Source: CAYNRG01 sp964399545
Lineage (GTDB): Bacteria > Bacillota_I > Bacilli_A > Erysipelotrichales > Erysipelotrichaceae
NCBI GenBank assembly: GCA_964399545.1
Contig: CAYNRG010000008.1
Coordinates: 10,025 to 74,024, forward strand
DNA length: 64,000 bases
Direction of reading: 5' to 3'
Position 1 is the stretch's first letter; each line of letters begins with the position of its first letter. The notes beneath the pieces were generated by a model. The model was given only the letters and a program-made list of their open reading frames with translations. It did no database searches and was not told the DNA's origin. Shown here in pieces: positions 1 through 6,642 of this stretch. A program made the translations under genes and the position numbers.

Positions 1-7
1 TAAGACT

Positions 8-1407
8 GTTTTAGAGGTATGTAGTTTCAAATTGTAATAACCTTACGCTGCCGCCTTTAACGGTCGACCCGTGTTTTAGAGGTATGTAGTTTCAAATTGT
101 AATAACCAATAATTTTATGCAATTTATCAGAATTTAAGTTTTAGAGGTATGTAGTTTCAAATTGTAATAACCAGTTCCTGAAAAAATAAAACCTCCTAAG
201 AAGTTTTAGAGGTATGTAGTTTCAAATTGTAATAACCCGTTTGGTGTTGTAGGTGGAGCAGTCGCCAGTTTTAGAGGTATGTAGTTTCAAATTGTAATAA
301 CCACTAAATACAGCAGACCCTGCGAGCCCGCTGTTTTAGAGGTATGTAGTTTCAAATTGTAATAACCTAATGTTGTTTGCGTTACTTTAGGTTCTAAGTT
401 TTAGAGGTATGTAGTTTCAAATTGTAATAACCACTTTACCTTTATACATAATCCTAAAGTATGTTTTAGAGGTATGTAGTTTCAAATTGTAATAACCAAA
501 AGAAAGAACCACCCTCACCCTGAACAGGTTTTAGAGGTATGTAGTTTCAAATTGTAATAACCTGGTTACCCGTGAAGAGGATAGGGCTGCCAGTTTTAGA
601 GGTATGTAGTTTCAAATTGTAATAACCACAATCTACTTCTTCACCAGCCTTCGCTTCGTTTTAGAGGTATGTAGTTTCAAATTGTAATAACCCTTTAAGG
701 CGTTCATGCCTTTGGAAATTGTGTTTTAGAGGTATGTAGTTTCAAATTGTAATAACCATTTAAAAAAGAGGTACTAGTTGAAGATGTGTTTTAGAGGTAT
801 GTAGTTTCAAATTGTAATAACCAAGAAAGTTTATGAAAACGGTATAACGTTTGTTTTAGAGGTATGTAGTTTCAAATTGTAATAACCATTAAAAACTCGG
901 TTTTGTGAGTTATATACGTTTTAGAGGTATGTAGTTTCAAATTGTAATAACCCGAAAATATAATTGTCTTGAATAAGCTAGCGTTTTAGAGGTATGTAGT
1001 TTCAAATTGTAATAACCGTCAAAAGCGGGTGATACTTGGATGATCGTGTTTTAGAGGTATGTAGTTTCAAATTGTAATAACCCATGTCAAATTCAATTTA
1101 AGGCAGCGACAAGTTTTAGAGGTATGTAGTTTCAAATTGTAATAACCTCGGGTATCGACAGTCGAACAAGCTGACAGGTTTTAGAGGTATGTAGTTTCAA
1201 ATTGTAATAACCCGACTGTCACGACTGCAACGGTTCAAATAAGTTTTAGAGGTATGTAGTTTCAAATTGTAATAACCGCACTTCTTGCAGTATTCGCACT
1301 CTTTGCAGTTTTAGAGGTATGTAGTTTCAAATTGTAATAACCCCATTAAAGCGAATCAAGAGGCACTCGACGGTTTTAGAGGTATGTAGTTTCAAATTGT
1401 AATAACT
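8..1407 (+). CRISPR. CRISPR array, 22 repeats, type II-like repeat
   Basis: Twenty-two copies of a 35-bp repeat start at 8, 73, 138 and then every 65 bp without exception up to 1373, giving 21 complete spacers of exactly 30 bp; bases 1-7 are the end of another spacer. The repeat begins GTTTTAGAGGTATGTAG and ends TTGTAATAACC. The GTTTTAGAG start is typical of type II (Cas9/tracrRNA) repeats read in the crRNA direction, so the array is probably transcribed on the plus strand. Only the last copy differs, ending AATAACT instead of AATAACC, the usual mark of the leader-distal end. Leader, cas genes and tracrRNA are therefore expected left of the window and none is visible here. Spacer composition ranges from very A/T-rich to G/C-rich, as expected from several foreign sources. 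The type assignment is inference from the repeat alone. Confidence 0.97.
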
Positions 1408-1440
1408 TGGAAAGTTGACAATTGAACATTGAATTTAAGA

Positions 1441-1471
1441 AAAGAACTTTCTTTGTAGAGAGTTCTTTTTT
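1441..1471 (+). terminator. Rho-independent terminator ending the CRISPR array
   Basis: AAAGAACT (1441-1448) pairs perfectly with AGTTCTTT (1461-1468) and is followed by a T run. It lies 34 bp after the last repeat, so it would end the pre-crRNA and insulate the next gene. Confidence 0.8.
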
Positions 1472-1480
1472 AGTGCAACA

Positions 1481-1509
1481 TTGAAACTTAGGAGTAATTC
1501 CCTTATAAT
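1481..1509 (+). promoter_or_regulatory. Promoter for the HAD/phosphatase operon
   Basis: TTGAAA (1481-1486), a 17-bp spacer and a perfect TATAAT (1504-1509). The implied transcription start near 1516 leaves a 20-nt leader holding the AAGGAG site before the ATG at 1536. It also excludes the in-frame upstream ATG at 1512 as the start. Confidence 0.8.
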
Positions 1510-1535
1510 AGATGAAAATAGAGAAGGAGCTATGT

Positions 1536-2312
1536 ATGAAGAAGAAATATTTTTTCTTTGATATTGATGGAACATTGATGATTCGAAAATTAGATCAACA
1601 TAGTATTCCTGAATCAACAAAAATAGCTTTAGCAAAGTTAAAAGAAGCGGGTCACTTTATTGCGATAGCAACAGGTCGTGGACATTTTCTTGCAAAAGGA
1701 GTAATGGAAGAGTTAGGGATAAAACATATGGTTAGTGATGGAGGACATGGTCTTACAATTAATGGGTGTCTCCAGGGAATTAAACCCTTAAATCAAAACT
1801 ATTGTCTAGATTTGATTTCTGAGTGTGAAGAAAAAGCTATTGGATGGTCAGTTCTTGTAGATAACTCAAATGTACGTCTTGCTCCAAATGAACGATTTTC
1901 CAATCGGGTTCAAGATGAATATATGAAGACAAAAGTTGTCAAAGGATTAGAACCTAATAAATATGCTGCTATCTATAAAATGTTTATTGCTTGTGATGAT
2001 GGAGAAGAAAGTGAATTAAAAAGTTTGAAAAAACTACCATGGTGTCGATTCCATCCAGATTATATTTTCGTAGAACCTAGTGATAAGTCCAAAGGTATTA
2101 AAGAGATTATGGATTATTTTGAAGCGCCATATGAAGAGGTGGTTGTCTTTGGAGATGAAAAGAATGATCTAACGATGTTCCAAGATGATTGGTTAAAGAT
2201 AGCGATGGGAAATGCAGTAGAGGTATTAAAAGAAAAAGCGGATTATGTAACAGATGATGTAGACCAAGATGGAATTTATAAGGCGTGTCAGCATTTTGGT
2301 TGGATTAAATAG
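1536..2312 (+). CDS. Cof-type HAD-superfamily phosphatase
   Basis: Predicted cytoplasmic HAD hydrolase of the Cof/YidA group, which dephosphorylates small phosphorylated metabolites such as sugar phosphates or flavin phosphates; the substrate cannot be read from sequence. HAD motif I is FDIDGT near residue 8 with the nucleophilic first Asp. ATGRG near residue 46 is motif II, and GDEKNDLTMF near residue 208 is the acidic motif IV. About 258 residues is normal for the family, and the cap domain sits between motifs II and III. The start at 1536 is chosen because GAGAAGGAGC lies just upstream and the in-frame ATG at 1512 lies before the inferred transcription start. It heads a three-gene run with a tyrosine phosphatase and a second Cof protein, spaced 16 and 36 bp apart, so co-transcription is likely. 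Confidence 0.85.
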   Translation: MKKKYFFFDIDGTLMIRKLDQHSIPESTKIALAKLKEAGHFIAIATGRGHFLAKGVMEELGIKHMVSDGGHGLTINGCLQGIKPLNQNYCLDLISECEEKAIGWSVLVDNSNVRLAPNERFSNRVQDEYMKTKVVKGLEPNKYAAIYKMFIACDDGEESELKSLKKLPWCRFHPDYIFVEPSDKSKGIKEIMDYFEAPYEEVVVFGDEKNDLTMFQDDWLKIAMGNAVEVLKEKADYVTDDVDQDGIYKACQHFGWIK

Positions 2313-2328
2313 AAAGAAGGAAAAAGGA

Positions 2329-3099
2329 ATGTTAATTAATTTTAGAGATTTAGGCGGCATCAAAACAAAAGATGGACAAAGAATTATGGAGAAAAGACTT
2401 CTTCGCTGTGGGAATACAAGCTTTCTTCAAGAAGAAGACCAAAAGGAGTTATTGGAGAGATATCGCTTGAAAACAATTGTTGATATGCGATCTGAAAGTG
2501 AAACTAAAGAGCAAAGTGACCCAGAAATAGAGGGAGTTCACCATGTTCACTTGGACTATTTTAAAGATAAAAAAGAGAAACATCATATTCCTTCAATGGA
2601 AGAATTTATGAAAAATGTTGCAGCAGAAAAAGTTGATTTTGATTATTTTATGGAAAAAGCGTATTTGGAAATTATTTCTTTAAATAGTGCGCGCGAAGGG
2701 ATTTCTAATTTTTTCAAAATTCTTTTGGATCAAACACAGGGTTCAGTACTATGGCATTGCTCTGCTGGAAAAGACCGTACAGGAGTGAGTGCTGCTTTAT
2801 TGTTAGAAGTATTAGGTGTATCGAGAGAATTGATTATGGAAGATTATCTTAAAAGTAATCAGGCAGCACCGATAATTATGGAAACCTTATTATTAAAGGT
2901 AGAAAAGAATAAAATTCCAGAAGGGATGATTGAAAAGATGATGCCTGCTGTAATGGTTAAAGAAGGTTACTTAGAGAAAGTATGGGGAGAAATTGACAGC
3001 CAATATGGTTCAGTAGAATCATATCTAAGTCAAGAGGCTAATATAACTCTAGAGAATATAAAAGAATTGAAGAAAATGTATTTAGAAAAAGGTTTGTAG
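2329..3099 (+). CDS. Tyrosine-protein phosphatase, Y_phosphatase3 (IphP-like)
   Basis: Predicted protein-tyrosine or dual-specificity phosphatase, about 256 residues. The CX5R P-loop reads HCSAGKDRTG, with Cys144 as nucleophile and Arg150 binding phosphate. The N-terminal NFRDLGGIKTKDG is the hallmark of this family, whose members also include phosphoinositide phosphatases in Listeria (LipA) and related enzymes. There is no signal peptide, so a cytoplasmic role is likely. The start at 2329 follows GAAGGAAAAAGG; the longer in-frame start at 2269 would overlap the upstream gene and lacks a Shine-Dalgarno. Flanked by two Cof-type HAD phosphatases, it makes a small phosphatase cluster whose common substrate is unknown. 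No matching tyrosine kinase is nearby. Confidence 0.82.
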   Translation: MLINFRDLGGIKTKDGQRIMEKRLLRCGNTSFLQEEDQKELLERYRLKTIVDMRSESETKEQSDPEIEGVHHVHLDYFKDKKEKHHIPSMEEFMKNVAAEKVDFDYFMEKAYLEIISLNSAREGISNFFKILLDQTQGSVLWHCSAGKDRTGVSAALLLEVLGVSRELIMEDYLKSNQAAPIIMETLLLKVEKNKIPEGMIEKMMPAVMVKEGYLEKVWGEIDSQYGSVESYLSQEANITLENIKELKKMYLEKGL

Positions 3100-3135
3100 A
3101 GATTTTTGAAAGAGAAACACGGAGGGGAAAAGCGA

Positions 3136-3897
3136 ATGAAAATAGTAGCAAGTGATTATGATGGTACAATTAAGTTAGAAGATAAAAGGCCAGAAAAAAC
3201 AATTGATGCAATAGAGAAATGGCAGAAAAAGGGGAATCTTTTTGGTATTGTCACTGGGCGAAGTACAGCTACAATTAAAGAAGAAATTAGAAAGTATGAA
3301 TTAAGTCCGGACTTTTTGATTTGTAATAATGGGGGAGTTATTTTAAATAGAGAGTTGGAAGTCTTAAGCTTGAATTTGATTGATTTTGATGAAGCTAAAA
3401 AAATTATTGAATATATTGAAGGTATTGAGTGTAATGAATATATTCTAAATGATGGATTTCATCGTGCGAGAAAAGCAATCAGTTCACAGAAAAAAACTTT
3501 GCACAATTCACCTTCTACAGTTTCGGTTGAAGAGATGATGCAGAAGAAAGAGATTGCTCAGATAGTTATTGGTTTTGACCAACAAGAGAATGCAAATCAA
3601 GTTGCGATTTATTTAAATGAGAATTATGAGCAAGCTATTGAAGCTTTTGCGAATATCAACTGTGTAGATATAGTACCTAAAGGATGTAGCAAGGCTAATG
3701 GTATCCGAAGTGTTGCTGAAATGTTGGATTTATCACTAGACTCTATTTCGGCTATTGGAGATTCGTATAATGATTTATCGATGTTAGAAGCTTTTCATTC
3801 CGCGACATTAGATCATGCTTTGCCAGAAATTAAGGCATGTGCAGATCATGTAGTTGAAGATGTTTCAGCTTTTTTAGAATTATTAGAAAATAGATAA
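3136..3897 (+). CDS. Cof-type HAD-superfamily phosphatase
   Basis: Second Cof-type HAD hydrolase of this cluster, about 253 residues. Motif I is SDYDGT near residue 6, VTGRS near residue 37 is motif II, the conserved Lys is in KGCSKANGI, and GDSYNDLSML near residue 205 supplies the metal-binding acidic residues. It is clearly diverged from the protein encoded at 1536, so it is not a recent tandem copy. The start at 3136 has GGAGGGGAAAAGCG upstream; an in-frame TTG at 3106 lies before that site. It is the last gene of the run and is followed by a strong terminator. Substrate unknown; small sugar phosphates are usual for the family. Confidence 0.83.
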   Translation: MKIVASDYDGTIKLEDKRPEKTIDAIEKWQKKGNLFGIVTGRSTATIKEEIRKYELSPDFLICNNGGVILNRELEVLSLNLIDFDEAKKIIEYIEGIECNEYILNDGFHRARKAISSQKKTLHNSPSTVSVEEMMQKKEIAQIVIGFDQQENANQVAIYLNENYEQAIEAFANINCVDIVPKGCSKANGIRSVAEMLDLSLDSISAIGDSYNDLSMLEAFHSATLDHALPEIKACADHVVEDVSAFLELLENR

Positions 3898-3921
3898 CTA
3901 GTCATTAAGGCATTAATATGT

Positions 3922-3946
3922 CCCTTACATTGTGTAAGGGATTTTT
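3922..3946 (+). terminator. Rho-independent terminator
   Basis: CCCTTACA (3922-3929) pairs with TGTAAGGG (3933-3940) around a 3-base loop and is followed by ATTTTT. It closes the HAD/phosphatase operon. Confidence 0.85.
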
Positions 3947-4078
3947 AATAAGATCACATGTAAAAAAATCATAACATGTTAACGAAAACCAATAAAAGGT
4001 ATAGAAACAAACGATTTTATAAGTTAAAATAGATTAAAAGAGATAAATATTTATAAATGGATAGGAAAGGAAGCTGAA

Positions 4079-5062
4079 ATGAAAGTAGGAATAATTGATA
4101 TTTTGAGAATACTAATAAAGCACAGTGATGAATCAAATCCTTTAACAGCGGCACAAATTAATACTTATTTAAGTCAAACAATAGGAGTTACTTGTTCTAG
4201 GCAAACAATTTATAAAAATATTAAATGCTTGAATAATAATGGAATTGAAATTCTAAATGAGAATAGTACAGAGGGATATTATTATCACAACAGACTATTA
4301 GAAAAATCAGAAGTTGAATTCTTGTGCCATGCGATTATTGCGAATAGTACGATTCCATCTGAGCAGTCCAATCAATTAATGAATAAAATTTTATCAACAC
4401 AAAGTATTCACTTTCAGAGCCAATTTAAAAGTAAACTGAACTTACACAATTTAGATAAAAAGGAGAATAAGCAACTTTTTTATAATATTGATGTAATATC
4501 TGCGGCAATTGATCGGGAGTATAAGTTATCTTTTCAGTATACTAAATACAATAAGGAAAAAGAGATTGTCTTAAGAAGTGATAAAATTTATGAAGTCATT
4601 CCGTATTTTATGTTATTTAAAAATAATCGGTTGTATGTGGTTGGGTTTGATGAAAAGTATAAAAGCATTGTGCAGTATCGTGTTGACCGAATGATAAATA
4701 TTAAAGAGATTAATGAACCACAATCTATAAAGTACTTAGACCCTTATGAATATGCAAGGAATCGTGTATACATGCATGGTGGTAAATTAGAGAAGTATAA
4801 ATTTAATTTTGATGAAATCATCTTAGATGAGGTGATTGACTTATTTGGGAAAGAGGTTGAAATTGAAGAAATAGATGGAGAATTTTATGCAGAAATTGAA
4901 ATTCCTAAGCAAGAGATGATTTATTTTTCTTTTCAATTCATAAATTATGTGAGAGTTCTTGAACCGCAAAGCATGGTGGAAGAGATAAAACAAACTTTAA
5001 AAAGTGGGATGAAGAAATATGATGGGGGAATGAATGGTTACAGGGTAGGGAAAAGGCTTTAG
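4079..5062 (+). CDS. WYL-domain helix-turn-helix transcriptional regulator
   Basis: Predicted DNA-binding regulator of 327 residues: a DeoR-like winged HTH occupies roughly residues 1-70 (ILRILIKHSDESNPLTAAQI, then TCSRQTIYKNIKCL as recognition helix), followed by a WYL ligand-sensing domain around 140-230 (YEVIPYFMLFKNNRLYVVGF, then YRVDRMINIKEI) and a short C-terminal extension. In this layout the WYL domain is known or proposed to bind nucleotides or nucleic acid ligands, and several members (BrxR, CapW) repress phage-defence operons. AAAGGAAG precedes the ATG at 4079. It stands alone between two terminators, 2.7 kb right of the CRISPR array; a link to defence is speculative. Only a weak promoter match (TAGAAA and TAAAAT, 4002-4030) is visible upstream. 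Confidence 0.83.
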   Translation: MKVGIIDILRILIKHSDESNPLTAAQINTYLSQTIGVTCSRQTIYKNIKCLNNNGIEILNENSTEGYYYHNRLLEKSEVEFLCHAIIANSTIPSEQSNQLMNKILSTQSIHFQSQFKSKLNLHNLDKKENKQLFYNIDVISAAIDREYKLSFQYTKYNKEKEIVLRSDKIYEVIPYFMLFKNNRLYVVGFDEKYKSIVQYRVDRMINIKEINEPQSIKYLDPYEYARNRVYMHGGKLEKYKFNFDEIILDEVIDLFGKEVEIEEIDGEFYAEIEIPKQEMIYFSFQFINYVRVLEPQSMVEEIKQTLKSGMKKYDGGMNGYRVGKRL

Positions 5063-5124
5063 AGTGAGCTAGATGCATAATCTCACCTATTAATAAAGAT
5101 TATCGTTATCAGAAAGGAATTATT

Positions 5125-5349
5125 ATAAAACAAGACCTTAAGATTAAAACATTAGAAGAGTTAGCTGTATGGATACTTGTAGAAGATGGAAATCAAGGGT
5201 ATACCTTGGAACAAATGGTGATGCTTTTAACAAAGAGGTTGGGAATAAAAAAAGTGATTCCTTATGAAATACTACACTCAAAGTTATTGACGATACAAGA
5301 TGAATTATACTTTGTCGCCAATAAAAGCACACCTCACCGGTGTGCTTAG
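5125..5349 (+). CDS. Small unrecognised protein with non-canonical start (or decayed gene)
   Basis: An open frame of 74 codons reads as convincing protein: charged helix KIKTLEELAVWILVEDGNQG, then YTLEQMVMLLTKRLGIKK, then IPYEILHSKLLTIQDELYFVAN. The frame is open from 5068, yet no ATG, GTG or TTG precedes the conserved-looking part. AGAAAGGA (5111-5118) is spaced correctly for an ATA codon at 5125, or more tightly for ATT at 5119 or 5122. Either a rare start codon is used, or the start has been lost by one point change. The fold pattern (helices, then a short strand-like LYFVAN) is loosely like HARE-HTH or RpoE-delta proteins, but this is a weak impression. Its stop overlaps the terminator hairpin of the opposite gene. 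Confidence 0.4.
   Translation: MKQDLKIKTLEELAVWILVEDGNQGYTLEQMVMLLTKRLGIKKVIPYEILHSKLLTIQDELYFVANKSTPHRCA
5325..5347 (-). terminator. Terminator of the satD operon (convergent)
   Basis: AAGCACACC (5325-5333) and GGTGTGCTT (5339-5347) form a perfect 9-bp stem with a 5-base loop. Read on the minus strand it is followed by TTTTATT, so it ends the minus-strand operon. It also covers the last codons of the small plus-strand ORF. Confidence 0.75.
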
Positions 5350-5867
5350 AAAATAAGGAAAAAAGATGAAATTGCAATAAAGGAGCTAAGCAAGGTTCCG
5401 AGTAAATAACTTTCTGCAAAGGCAGGACTTTCTGCAATTTTATTATAGCGTGCGATGGATTTAGCAGTTAAGATAAAACCCATGGCACTATACTGATCTT
5501 GATAAAGTAGTAGAACTAGAATAAGTCGTTCTAAAATTCCAATTAGTTGTCCAGCATTATGAATGGAGTCATTGGACTCTTCGGTAACTTGAAAGGGAGA
5601 TAAAGATAGTTTGATTATTAGTGATGCTGGTTTAATGAGGATTAAAATTAGAAGTGCCCAGCGGATAAAGAGCGAATATCTCCAATCATAGCTAAACTTA
5701 ATTAAGGACATAAATATGAAGCTTAAAAGTGAAAAAGCGATAATAGAAAATAAAGAAAAATATAGTATTTTTTTAAAAGATAAATCAGATTTTAAAAACT
5801 GCTGTGGTGAAAGGTAAAAAATGATTAGAATACTCAATGAAACTAAGGTGAACAGTGTCTCTTTCAT
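5346..5867 (-). CDS. Small membrane protein, DUF3307-like C-terminal half, SatD partner
   Basis: A 173-residue integral membrane protein with about five hydrophobic segments (starting LFTLVSLSILIIFYL and ending LGTLLSSFIAISSFFLIF). The run GILERLILVLLLYQDQYSAMGFILTAKSIARY followed by AESYLLGTLLS resembles the C-terminal part of DUF3307 proteins, where an ILERL, AxGF and AKSxxRF pattern recurs; the usual N-terminal DUF3307 segment seems absent or very diverged. The start overlaps the stop of the SatD gene by ATGA, with AGAGGAT upstream, so translation is coupled. DUF3307 proteins are typically encoded next to SatD, which supports the family call. Function unknown. Confidence 0.7.
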   Translation of the reverse strand: MKETLFTLVSLSILIIFYLSPQQFLKSDLSFKKILYFSLFSIIAFSLLSFIFMSLIKFSYDWRYSLFIRWALLILILIKPASLIIKLSLSPFQVTEESNDSIHNAGQLIGILERLILVLLLYQDQYSAMGFILTAKSIARYNKIAESPAFAESYLLGTLLSSFIAISSFFLIF

Positions 5868-6520
5868 GATAAATCCTCTTTTGGTGTTGTTAAGAAATAA
5901 TTGATGGTTTCTCTTGCTTGGATATAAGTACTGAAATTAGAAGCTTTCAATGATTTGTAGACGCTTGATTGCGCTATACTTAAAGCATCTGCAGTTTTGT
6001 ATTGGTTTTTTCCTTGTTGAAGATAGGTGCGGATAATTTCAACTTGTCGAGAACTCCATTTTTCTTTTAATACATAAGAAAGAGAAAAAATCGTGTTTAT
6101 CAATTGATCAGTAGGCGTTGGTGATAAATCTGAAGAAATTAAGGTTGATGTAATTGACCTATTTTTATTCTTCGTTTCGTTAATCATACTTCGTGCATAA
6201 TGGAATGCAGGGCCGTCAATCTCCGATGATTTAGAAAAAATATCAGTAGAAATAGAACCGCAACCAATCCCAAATCGCACTTGAACAGGATGTAGTGCAA
6301 ATTCAATTTCATCAAGGATTGCAAGAATATTTTCTTGTGTAGAAAGTAGTCCTTGAAACTCATCACCTAAAGTAATCATGAAGTTTGAAGCTAAATTAGT
6401 GTAACTTTGATTGATATTCTCTAAACAATTTCTTAATCTTTGTTGAACTTGATTTCGATTGATGATGTCCTTCGAATGGACAAGGTCTCCAATAATGGCC
6501 ACATATGTAGTTGGGTTCAT
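5864..6520 (-). CDS. satD: SatD family protein
   Basis: A 218-residue protein of the SatD family, named after a gene of the Streptococcus mutans acid-tolerance sat locus; its biochemical role is unknown. The N-terminal YVAIIGDLVHSKDI and the central FMITLGDEFQGLL are family signatures and resemble a nucleotidyl-cyclase-like core (LGDEFQ in the place of GGDEF). The C-terminal third (SSRQVEIIRTYLQQGKNQYKTADALSIAQSSVYKSLKASN) looks like a helix-turn-helix, so a DNA-binding or regulatory role is plausible. AGAGGTGAG precedes the ATG. It is translationally coupled to a DUF3307-like membrane protein, as in other Firmicutes. Confidence 0.8.
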   Translation of the reverse strand: MNPTTYVAIIGDLVHSKDIINRNQVQQRLRNCLENINQSYTNLASNFMITLGDEFQGLLSTQENILAILDEIEFALHPVQVRFGIGCGSISTDIFSKSSEIDGPAFHYARSMINETKNKNRSITSTLISSDLSPTPTDQLINTIFSLSYVLKEKWSSRQVEIIRTYLQQGKNQYKTADALSIAQSSVYKSLKASNFSTYIQARETINYFLTTPKEDLS

Positions 6521-6540
6521 ACTCTCACCTCTTAATCCTT

Positions 6541-6568
6541 ATTATAACACAACTAAAAAGCACTTCAA
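6541..6568 (-). promoter_or_regulatory. Promoter of the satD operon
   Basis: Read on the minus strand: TTGAAG (6563-6568), a 16-bp spacer and a perfect TATAAT (6541-6546), 20 bp before the satD start codon. Confidence 0.65.
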
Positions 6569-6580
6569 GATGAATTGTGA

Positions 6581-6606
6581 CAAAAAATAGCCCTCAAAGG
6601 CTATTT
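6581..6606 (-). terminator. Terminator of rlmD
   Basis: AAATAGCC and GGCTATTT (6585-6592 and 6599-6606) pair around a 6-base loop; on the minus strand TTTTTTG follows. It ends the methyltransferase transcript before satD. Confidence 0.8.
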
Positions 6607-6642
6607 AGTTGATTGGTCAAAATATACTTTTTTATTCTGAGA

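Noticed and set aside
693..722. Hairpin (AAGGC...GCCTT) inside CRISPR spacer 11
   Set aside because: It is part of an acquired spacer and lacks a T tail; probably a feature of the protospacer, not a terminator.
1435..1635. Minus-strand frame of 66 codons after the CRISPR array
   Set aside because: It lies across the terminator, the promoter and the start of the HAD gene on the other strand, and reads as low-complexity; it is a shadow.
5144..5437. 97-codon minus-strand frame covering the small plus-strand ORF
   Set aside because: No recognisable features, overlaps both the plus-strand small ORF and the DUF3307-like gene, and runs through the terminator hairpin.
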